A stretch of DNA of 64,000 nt. Origin: Labia minor (Eukaryota > Arthropoda > Insecta > Dermaptera > Spongiphoridae). A model generated the notes under the pieces. The model had not been told where the DNA came from. It did not search any database and worked only from the letters and a program-made list of their open reading frames with translations. How positions within the stretch are numbered: position 1 is the first letter of the stretch; the number at the start of each line of letters is the position of its first letter. A program made the position numbers and the translations under genes. Positions 49,378 through 59,314 of this stretch are shown piece after piece. The DNA lies in assembly GCA_963082975.1 (NCBI GenBank), contig OY720345.1, positions 13,542,491-13,606,490 of the forward strand, given 5' to 3'.

Positions 49378-50489
49378 AACGCTTAACGCGGAGTTACGTT
49401 CCATCAAAGTACGTAGAGCGAAATGCGAAACAGCGCTAAACGAGGGTATCTTAACATTAGGAGAAGATGGATAGAAAATTGATTAGATATTAAATTTAAT
49501 AATCATGTTTTTTTTATAAAAATAATATCAAACATTTCTTTTTTTACAAAAATAAATAAAATTCTAAATCAGTCAGATCATTCAGTCTATTCTGTGTTTC
49601 CAATTTTCAGCCTTTTTGTGAAGAAGGCATCGAATGTAGTTTGCGTTTACCTTTTGCGTTCTGCTAGAAGTTGTTGTTAAGTGGAAAAGTATCTATAACG
49701 CCCCGTCTTGCTTTTGAACTCCTGTCAAAATGTGGATCTTTTTCAACAAATTGATCCGTAATTTCAGTTAAAGTTGTCAAACTCATTTTTACAAACGCCA
49801 TCAAAATTTCTTTTTGCTCTTCTTCAAAATCATTTCTATGAAAATTTGTTTTCTTCTTGTTCCTTCAGCTCATCATTAGAAAGATTAGCTGATGTTTCTT
49901 GAACTATTTCTTCGACGTCTTCCACATTTACCTCATCTAAACCGGTTTGTTTCACTAATTTCACTATTTCTTCCACTATTTCATCCATATCGATAGAGTG
50001 TCCAATGTCTTCTCTCTTACTTAAATCTGCCCAAATGTTCTTCCATACTCCTTTTCAAAGAAATTTCTGTTATCTCAATCCAAGAAATAACACCTTGGTC
50101 CATTGATTAAAGGAATTGTGTTTGGCTTAAAATCTTTATGTTATGAAGATTATTTTGATGTTTAATTCTATTAAACCAGCAACGAAAGTTTCACTTATAT
50201 CAATGTGATGTGATTAAAAATTCTTCTAGCTTTTTTCATTATGATAGATTGGCTTAATGACATATTGCATTCAATATTTTTTGTTTTTCGTTTTTTCATT
50301 TCCTCTATAATGTTATTTCTAGAAAATCAAATAAAAATGTCTCCGTACAGCACTGCTTCAAATAAGAAACACAACTACGCTGTATCAGATATGTTATTTG
50401 GAAACCTGACGCTGCACACAATTTCGGGGAATCACCGGATGGAAATAAAAGAGCGTTAAACCGAAACAGCGTTAAGCGGGATCTTACTG
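49378..50489 (-). mobile_element. pogo/Tigger-type DNA transposon relic
   Basis: The right end is CGTTAAGCGGGATCTTACTG followed by TA, so on the minus strand the element begins CAGTAAGATCCCGCTTAACG, a typical pogo/Tigger terminus. The left side has the matching CGCTTAACGCGG (49380-49391) but has lost the outermost bases. Sequences ACCGAAACAGCGTTAAGC and GCGAAACAGCGCTAAACG mirror each other across the element. It holds a decayed transposase on the minus strand. Confidence 0.75.
49600..50130 (-). pseudogene. Tigger-like transposase C-terminal half, decayed
   Basis: On the minus strand KPNTIPLIN (50102-50128) is followed, one frame over, by MDQGVISW (50080-50103). Together they reproduce the pogo/Tigger motif P-N-T-x-x-L-I-Q-P-M-D-Q-G-V-I with a small deletion. 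Further on, MDEIVEEIVKLVKQTGLDEV and VEDVEEIVQETSANLSND match the acidic C-terminal helices of Tigger1-like proteins. DDE residues upstream and the DNA-binding domain are missing. Several frameshifts and stops make it non-functional. Confidence 0.75.
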
Positions 50490-50845
50490 TATTATTATTA
50501 TTATTATTATTGGGTTTCAAAGGCCAAGACCTTTAAGGGAAATTAGGATCTTTGTCCATAATAAGCATAGAATTATTAAAAAGTATATATTCTATTAATA
50601 TTAATTAATTTATTTCCATTCGATAAAGAATAATAATAAGAAGTTAGTCAAAGATTCAGAGTGGGTGTTCACAGATGTCTTTAAAATTATTCTTTTTAAT
50701 TATTAATATTATAATAAATAAATATTTATTTTTATTATAAATTAGAAATTAATAAACATATTTTAGTTAAATCAATTACATAATGTAAATACATTTTCAG
50801 GCCTATTTATTTATTTATTATAATTTTTTTATCCGATTACTAAGT

Positions 50846-50891
<46 letters not shown>

Positions 50892-51913
50892 ATACATATA
50901 TATGTAATATTAAAAAGGTTCTGGCTTATTTTATAATTACTTTGAATATGAATATTATTATTTTTTTTAATTATGCAATTAATTTTAACATTAACTAATG
51001 GCTGATTAAGTTAAAGAAAGATAAATTCTTCATTCTATTGTCTCTTCTTGGCATTAGCCAATAAGTCACTTTATGACTTGAAAAAAGGAGAAAAAATCAT
51101 TAGCACGAATGGTTAAAATGAGTGGGTGGTAGTGGGGGGGGGGGAGAGACACCGGAAGGCACTCCTATAACAGAATCGGGTCGGTAATAATAAACTAAAC
51201 CCTTACATTACTAAGCAACCCTTTCTTAAAGAACATAATCAGCAGCAACTTCTCTCTCTCTCTCTCTTCATTCTCTTTTTGTTGTATTAAATTTTTGTTT
51301 CATTTAATATCTCCAACAGGAATCAATTAACTTTTGCTAGTGAGAGTATAAAAAAATAAAAAACGCATGGTTCATTTCAAGCATGGGAAAAATTGTACCT
51401 AAAAGATGGGATTAACATAAAAGACTCGTTTTATTTCAACCAGATCGGAGAATATATAATTAACAAATGTTGTCTTTTAATGACCCCTTTGGATGAGTAT
51501 TAATAAGAATATTGTCTTCTTTCTTGCCATTTGAAATTTACCATGAACTTCGAAGCGAATTTCTTTTAATTGGTTTTCAGCATATATATATATATAAGAT
51601 ATATATATATAAATATATACTAAAAAATAAAAAAAATATTTTTTTTTTATTATTTTCTTTAAAAAAATAAAAAATAATAACTTATAAAATTTAAAAATAG
51701 CATTGTAAATGAATCTTAATCCTAAAATTAAGGGTTTTATCATTTCATTGTTTTTGTTGTCTTTTAAACTTATTAATAATTATAAAATTAACTGAACATT
51801 AAAAGTAAAAATATCTGGTTATAAATACCAAGGTGTTCAGAGTTTTTAACTTTTGTTGTTGAATATACAACAAGTATATACATATGGGGTAAGTTGACAA
51901 ACTCTTTATAAAA
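50490..51913. other. AT-rich DNA with long TA run
   Basis: A 40-base TA run lies at 50848-50887, a G10 run near 51128-51146 and a CT run at 51250-51268. A slightly GC-richer patch (51020-51260) has no open frame. No gene. Confidence 0.55.
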
Positions 51914-53705
51914 TAAGCTGGAGTGTCTCCACTCGACTTTCTTGCAATTTGATTGGATTAAATAACATAATATATTATATTTCAATTAAATTTAATTAAT
52001 TATAAATTATAAATTAAAATTATTAAATAATATTTATTAAAACAGCGCATGTTTGGCTCTTTGTTGATGGCACCACGTCACGTGTTGGCGCGTGATTTGC
52101 AGTGTTAAAAAATTAATTCTGGTTAATAGCAGTTCTATACAATGTTGAATCATGTGAAAATCTATGAAACATTTATCTTTATTTTTACGGTCAGTTTAGA
52201 GGATAAAAAATCAAAACGTGGTAGATAATGAGCTACATTTCTCAAAAGTCGATAGAAAACTACGAATTTTGTTAAAAAATTAATTCTGGTACTTCCAGCA
52301 ATTCAATCAAGCTGAAATTCTATATATATATCAGTTTTATACAGTGGCGTACCTAGAACTTTTGCCGCCCGGGGCGATCTCCAGTTTGTCGCCCTTTTTA
52401 TTATAAGTCAATCAAATAGTGGTATTTATAAATTAATGCACATAAATAAATAATTAAGTTATTTAACCAATATTAATTAATACACAGAGTAAATCTTTTT
52501 ACACATATTTGTATGCACTGGTAAACATATTAATATAATATTTACTCTTCTAGCTTTCATAGTAGAAAAATCGTGTATAATGCTCTCAAAATTTATATTT
52601 ATATTTTTTCCGCCGGCCCTGCTTTTCAAAAGAAAAATCGATGATTTAAGAAAATATTGGTATATCACTTCAAAGTAATCATATAAACTTTTCAAAAGAA
52701 ATGACATTTATAAACTGATATCAAAAAATTTTAGTTAGGAAAAATTGCTGAACAAAATCGTAAAGATGCGTTTACGAATTCAACGAATTGTAATGAATAC
52801 AATAAAATAAAATTATTATCCTGTTCTTGGAATTAGAATTCAAAATTTACACTAAAATGCATTTACATACACCGAGGAATAATATTCGAAATCATATAGT
52901 TAATCATAATTTATATAAATCAAATAGTAAACTTATAATATTCATAATAATCATTTATTATTCAAGAAAGAAAAAAAAAATAAATAAGAAATGAATAAGT
53001 TGCTTTTTACAACTATAACTAAATATAAAAAATGCCGCCCCAAGATAAGTGCCGCCCGGTGCGGACCGCACCCACCGCGTGCCCCTTAGGTACGCCACTG
53101 GTTTTATACAATTTTTAATCAGGGAAAAATTATCAAACATCTATCTTTATTTTTACGGTCAGTTTAGAGGAAATAAATTATAAATTATAATTATTAATTA
53201 TAAATTAAAATTAGTAAATAGGAGTAATATTTATTAAACCAACTCATGTTTGGCTCTTTGTTGATGGCACCAAGTGTTGGCGCGTGATTTGCAGTGTTAA
53301 AAAATTAATTCCGGAACTTTCAGCGAATCAATCAAGCTGAAATTCTGTATATAGTAGTTTTATATACAATTTTTAATCATGTGAAAAACTATCAAACATA
53401 TATTTTTATTTTTACGCTCACTTTAGAGGAAAAAAAATCAAAACGTTGTAGCTAATGACCCTCTTCCGGTTGAGCTACATTTCTCAAAAGTTGATAGAAA
53501 ACTACGAATTTTGAATAATGCTAGTGTACCAAATTTCATTATTGTAGCTCAAACCGTTTTTGCATAATCTTCTCTACATACACACACACACACATATTTT
53601 TCTCAACTGAAAATGATTCAGAAACATTCAAAACGTATAAAAACATCAAAATCTCGAAATGGGAAATTTTCGTGATCGCAATACTATCTCTGGCGAGATA
53701 GTAAA
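51914..53705 (+). mobile_element. Family B element, copy B4, internally tandem and split by a hAT element
   Basis: One start (AGCTGGAGTGTCTCCACTCG, arm changed to ACTTTCTTGCAA) and one end (ACTATCTCTGGCGAGATAGT, AAAA). The body is repeated inside: block one runs to about 52271. The sequence then jumps back to TTAAAAAATTAATTCTGG for block two (52272-53173, which holds the hAT insertion). At about 53174 it jumps back again to TAAATTATAAATT for block three, which finishes the element. Without the hAT element it is about 1 kb instead of the usual 0.6 kb. Confidence 0.8.
52342..53100. mobile_element. hAT-type element (H13) inserted in B4
   Basis: A perfect 14-bp inverted terminal repeat, CAGTGGCGTACCTA at both ends (the right copy is its complement), and a perfect duplication GTTTTATA (52334-52341 and 53101-53108). 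Removing one duplication copy restores the normal family B sequence CAGTTTTATACAATTTTTAATC. Subterminal parts hold GCCGCCCGGGG-type sequence. No transposase motif seen; small AT-rich open frames inside are not called. Confidence 0.95.
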
Positions 53706-55156
53706 AATAAACTGGTAATCAAGACATTTAAAAAAAAAATTTAATAATTGCTTAAATAAAGTAATCATTAGTTAATGTGGAAAATATATTAATCTAAAAT
53801 ATAATCTAGTCTGATAATAAATATAACAATCTTTGTTATTGCAAGCCCATTGTACTAAAAAATTAAATTGGCTGCATTTCTGCATTGTTCCATATATATT
53901 ATTATATAACTTTACAATTAATACATTTACATCATCAAAGTTCATTAAAATTACATATCGTAATCTTTTGTAAATAATAACAACCTCTTAAAATAGCAGA
54001 AAGCTCAATTTTTGTTATGGAAAACAACAATAATAAAACAAAATATTTATGAAATTTAAAATACTAATTATAAAATAAAACAATTTAAACTATCAAATAA
54101 ATTATTTAATTAATAATTAATTTTTTTTTTCAATTTTTTTATAATAATAATTATTATTATTAATGATATATTTCAATAACTAATATTTATCTCTTTCTCT
54201 CTTCTGGGATATTTTATACTTAAAAAATAGTTATTTAATAATTAATTGAATTATATAATTAAATTTTAGAATTAATAAATTTTCAGATATAAATTAAAAA
54301 TTAAAATTTTTGAAAGATTTGAAAAAAAAACTTATTATATTTATTTTATGATTTTATATAAATACCTTATAAACATTGTTATTAAACAATAATCATTTTC
54401 ATTTAGTATTTAATAAAATTTGATATAAATAAGAAATAAAAATAATGATGGATAGATATGTGGATGGAAATAAAATCCAAAAAAAAAAAATCATTGGGTA
54501 GTTAAAATAAGCTTTCTTCAAAATTATTGCTTGGAAGTTGGATTGAACTTTTTTTTAAACCTATAACAATGAATGTCTGTTGTTGTTGTTGTTTTTGTTG
54601 TGAATAGTCGATTTACAAGGTGTGCGGATGGTTGAGGGGTACCTTTCTTTCACCCTCCTCTTTCTCTCTCAACCCACTCGTCCTCCTACACTGATTATGA
54701 TTTACAAGAGTTGCAACTATTTAGCGTATACAGTTTGGTTGCTTCACAGGCACATTCAAGTTACGTGATCTCTACTGGGAATACCGAAAGCTTTTACGTA
54801 TCTAGTAAAATAGGCCGTCAAAACTAAAATACATTTGTTGCCTTTATGACTTGAGGAGGATAGAAAGAACAGTTGAAACGTTCAGCTATTACAAACACTA
54901 TTGCTAATATTATTAAATACGGCTTAAAACGACGAGAATTTTATGCCTTTTTCATGACTTTTCTTTTGGGAATTTCTTATAAATATTTCTCCAAAAATAA
55001 GTATAAAACAAAAATTATATATATATATATATATTAGTACCGGTAGAAATAGGAATTTTTTTTATTATTATTATTGTACATTAACGCATTTCTTTTTCAA
55101 TAAAGAATTAACTTTTATTTTTTTCAATTTTTTTTTTTCACTTATATGCATAGTAG
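53706..55156. other. AT-rich DNA with a complex patch
   Basis: 54600-54900 is GC-richer and non-repetitive, without an open frame that I can support. A TA run lies at 55018-55034. Confidence 0.5.
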
Positions 55157-55402
55157 AATCGTCCTACGTAAGGACAATCCATAACAAGTAGGTTATAACA
55201 ATCCTATGATGAGTAGAACGGGTCATATCGACCTTAATTTTCTTGATCGGAGGCGCTATCAAATAGCTTTTCCAATTTTGTTCCCGGAGGCTGGGTTGAT
55301 TGCGTCCCATACATCCCAGCTAGCTTGCCAGACCAGTGACTTGAACCCGGGACCAGGAGAATGTGAGCCAGCTCCGCTAGCTCCCACCCTGTGGTGCCTT
55401 TT
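55157..55402 (-). mobile_element. tRNA-derived SINE, copy D6
   Basis: The plus strand reads CGTCCTACGTAAGGACAATCC... CTTGATCGGAGGCGC... and ends with the B box complement GACTTGAACCCGGGACC and CACCCTGTGGTGCC. Internal deletions include the CTAGAGAAATTCC segment. It is more diverged than D2 and D5. No clear target duplication. Confidence 0.8.
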
Positions 55403-55854
55403 ATAGTAATATAGAACACCTCTAATATATAATATCAATGTATATATTATTTTTGTGTTTCATATATGATTATAATCTAAAAATAATAATTTTTATAATC
55501 TAATTTAAATTAATAAATACTTTATTTTCATTAAATTTATTTACATTGTATAAATTTAGAATTTAGATTAGAATTGGCATGAGTTGCATAAGAGAGAGAA
55601 AGGGAGAAAAGTTTAGTTTTTAGTTTAAACTTTATGTTTATAAAAAAATAAAACAATTATTTTCTCACCAATATGTTGACCCTTTACTTCCACTTTGAAG
55701 AGATTGAGCTAAGAATCTCTAGAATGAACAAAAATAACTAAAAATTTAATATTTATCAGTAATTGTATGATAACATTCAATGGGTTGCTTTTTACAGACA
55801 CAATATAGTATTATGGATAATTGTAGCAAAAATAAACATTTAATCCATACCAAA
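55403..55854. other. AT-rich stretch, no gene seen
   Basis: No supported feature. Confidence 0.5.
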
Positions 55855-56456
55855 TTAGCTGGAGTGTCTCCACTCGACTATCTCGCAATTTGAATTGGAT
55901 TAAATAACATAATATATTATATTTAAATTAAATTTAATTAATTATAAATTATAAATAATAAATATTAAACCAGCGCATGTTTGGCTTTTTGTTGATGGCA
56001 CCACGTCACGTGTTGGCGCGTGAGATTTGCAGTGTTAAAAAATTAATTCTGGTAATTTCAGCGAATCAATCAAGCTGAAATTCTATATATAGCAGTTTTA
56101 TACAATTATTAATCATGTGAAAAATTATCAAACATATATCTTTATTTTTACGGTCACTTTAGAGGAAAAAAAATCAAAACGTTGTAGGTAATGACCCTCT
56201 TCCGGTTGAGCTACATTTCTCAAAAGTTGATAGAAAACTATGAATTTTGAATAATGTCCATGTACCAAATTTCATCATTCTAGCTCAAACCGTTTTTGCG
56301 TAATCTTGTCTACATACATACACACACACATACACACACAGACATTTTTCTCAACCTTAGTGAAAATGATTCAGGAACCTTCAAAACGTATAAAAACATC
56401 AAAATCTCAACATCGAAAATTTTCGTGATCGCAATACTATCTCTGGCGAGATAGTA
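55855..56456 (+). mobile_element. Family B element, copy B5, well preserved
   Basis: Same ends and internal order as B3, with a shorter and interrupted AC array (about 56320-56340). It shares with B3 the variants GTGAGATTTGCAGTG, CAATTATTAATCATG and GTCCATGTACCAAATTTCAT that differ in the other copies, so the two derive from a recent common source. Non-coding. Confidence 0.85.
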
Positions 56457-56707
56457 AAAAGTCTTGTGAAGTAAGCAATGGAAGTGAAAAAATCAAGAAA
56501 AATTAAACGACTGATATATATTTTTAAAACAATAGAAGCTATCTAAAAAAAAAAAAATAATCAAATAAAAAATGAATTGTAATTTAATATTTGAATTAAT
56601 CAATTATATTTAAAATCAAATTTTTAATATTAAAAATTAATACAAAGTTATTAATTTATTATTATTTTTTTTAAATAAGAAATCTAATAATCAATTAAAA
56701 GTTAAGT

Positions 56708-56739
<32 letters not shown>

Positions 56740-59221
56740 AAGTAAAATATTAACATTCTATAAATGATTATAATTATATTAAGGAAATTCTTTTTATTGA
56801 AGTAGTGTTTTTAAAATATATTTATTATAATTATTATATTAATTAAAAATTCCTCTTTTAATATTATAAATTATTTTGAATTATTTCTAATTATTATTTT
56901 GAAAACCAACTCAATATTTATCCGTCAATGGCGGAATGAAAATTTAAATACTAATAACAAATAATCGCTAATTTCATTGCAATTAATTAATTATAATTCA
57001 ATTATATTTACTTTTAGGGAACCATTGAAATAACTATAAAAATTTTCAAATCTCTATCTCAATATAAAGTTGATGAAACATCGATTTCAATTTGTCATAA
57101 GAGCGAACAGACAGACAGACAGACATGAAGTGAAGTAGATAAAAACAAATAAGATAAAAAATTAAAGTAAATATATATATTTAATTTTCAAGTATCTTAT
57201 ATCATAATCATTTTTTTTTTCAACTTTTATTTAACTTGCCATGTATCTTTTCTAACTTTTTGATAAATTATCGCTATTAATAAACAATGGTGCTAATAGA
57301 AGATGAAACAAATAAAAATAATAGTATAATTTAAGAATTATATAACTATTATCTAAAAATCCTTTTAAAAAAATGAATAATGAAAATCCATAGGAATTTA
57401 TTAAAGATCTCTTAAGAAAAACTAGCTTATGAGACGATTTTATGTGTAAACCACAAACTCACAAGACTAAAAATTATTTTTGTTTCTTTTTTAGTGTATT
57501 TCTGATTTATTTTTAATAATTTTTTTTTTTATTTATTTGTTTTTAGGTTTTTATTGATAATTAATGGATTAAAAAGTCATAAAATTAATAACTTGTCTAG
57601 ACTAACATTAAGTAAAACTCATTTATCAATTAAATTTAATATTTATCGTACAATTTGGTAATAATTACATAAATAAATAATATCAATTATAAAATTAAAT
57701 TAAAATTAAATTAAATAAATTCCATATAATGAGCTATTAAAGTTACCATTTTGGGTAAATCTATTTAATTAATAAGTAATGCTATTAATCTTATTATTAG
57801 TATTATACATAATAACAGAAAATCTTTTTAGCAAATAGCTTTCTCTAATGTTTTAATTTCTTTCTAATTATTTTTTATTTTATTTTCATTAATAAAAAAA
57901 AAGTGTGATGTATTAATGAATGTATTTTTTTTTTTTTACTTTTTCTTTCTCGAACTCATTCCAAGCAGATGCAGGACTAATTAATTAATAAATTTTTCAA
58001 TATTTTTCACTAAATGTAAAAAGAAGAGTCAGAAGGGAGGAAGAGGGATTCAAAACTGGCTTTAAATTTAATAATTAACTTCTCCATCTGAATTGGAAAA
58101 GTAAGGTATATATATATATATATATATAAATTTTTAACTCTTGGGCTAATCCGCCCTCTCTTCTTCTTACACTTGGAAGTTGAAGGTATTTTCGTTGCCG
58201 TTTACTTTTCACAAGGGTCGAAGACGGTAGCGGATGGTTGTTGGTATGAGGAGGGAGTGAATGGGGGTGTAAGGATGGGTGGTGGGAAAGGGATTGGCGA
58301 AAAAGGAAGGAGGTAAAGGAAAGGGTGTGAAATTTAATATCAGAATGCAAAGAACGACAAAGACACACACAGACAGACAGAGTGAGAGGGTTTGAATGAG
58401 ATTGAATCAAGATGGGTGGATTGGGTGGAGTTGGAGGGAGGGAATGCAAAGAAGGGTTGATATTAGAGATTCATTGAAATATGACTTTCTTATTCTACCA
58501 GACACCCTTTCTCTTCTCAACACAGGGTATGTTTCTTTTTTTATAAGAGAATCTAAAAATAAAATAATAATAATAATAATAATAATATATCTTCTATATA
58601 TTAATAAAGTTTGAAACTAGGTCATAAAATTTTTAAATATTCCAGAAAAAGTCGAATACCTATAATAAATCATTAAAATTTAATTAAAAAGAAAAAAAAA
58701 GAAAATCATTTTATTATATGCATCTACAAATATAGTTATGTAGATTCAGAAAGGTTGATATGGACATATTACATGGCAGGATTAGTTAGAGTGGATTGGT
58801 AAAATAGGCAGATAGTGGAAAATAATATAAAGGTAAATGAGAGAGCATTGAATTGTTTGGCTTAGCATAGATGAATGTGGTTGCTGAAATTATTAACTTT
58901 AAGATCAGTAGTCGCAAAGAGAAACATAGAAGGTATGAACTCTAAGAAATAAAAGAATCCGTCTTTAAAGGTCATCTAAAATCGAATTATTATTCAAAGT
59001 GAATTATTACTTGGATTTTGTGTAAAATAATATGAATATGTTAATTTTTTTAGTGTACTATTAAAAAATATATATTTATTTTTTGAAAAAAATATTTTTT
59101 TTAAATGATTAAATTAATTCTAGTAAATATTATTTATAAATTTCATTGTGAATTAATTAAAATGATAACTTTTAGATTAAATTAGATGTCAAGTAGAAGA
59201 GGGAATTTTTTCTATTTCGAG
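56457..59221. other. AT-rich DNA, poly(A), a GACA array and a strand-biased island
   Basis: A 26-base A run lies at 56710-56735. At 57107-57125 a CAGACAGACAGACAGACAT array resembles those of the rolling-circle-like families, but no element ends were found. 58140-58520 is a G/A-rich island with no supported gene; the 124-codon minus frame over 58075-58449 is proline/serine-rich because the strand is biased. 58740-58970 is mildly complex, possibly an old retroelement tail. Confidence 0.45.
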
Positions 59222-59314
59222 TCTTCCCAGTCTCCAGGATCAAAAGTAGCGCCTTGGTTCAGGAAAATCAAGATAACGGTTGAGTATCCATTCTACTGAT
59301 CATAAAACACCTTT
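59222..59314 (+). mobile_element. Degenerate SINE fragment (D7)
   Basis: Blocks CAGGATCAAAAGTAGCGCC, CAGGAAAATCAAGATAACGG and TCTACTGATCATAAAACACC match the middle and 3' part of the SINE family. The tRNA-like 5' part is gone. Confidence 0.6.

Noticed and set aside
50848..50887. Long TA run considered as a cruciform or replication element
   Set aside because: TA runs of similar kind occur at more than ten places here; nothing marks this one as special.
58075..58449. 124-codon minus-strand open frame, proline/serine/histidine-rich
   Set aside because: It arises from a strand-biased GA/CT island with an embedded TA run; no domain or splice context.
58740..58980. Possible LINE-like tail (RLIWTYYMAGLVRVDW, DLRSVVAKR-like wording)
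   Set aside because: The resemblance is too short and frames are broken; no second copy in the window to support it.
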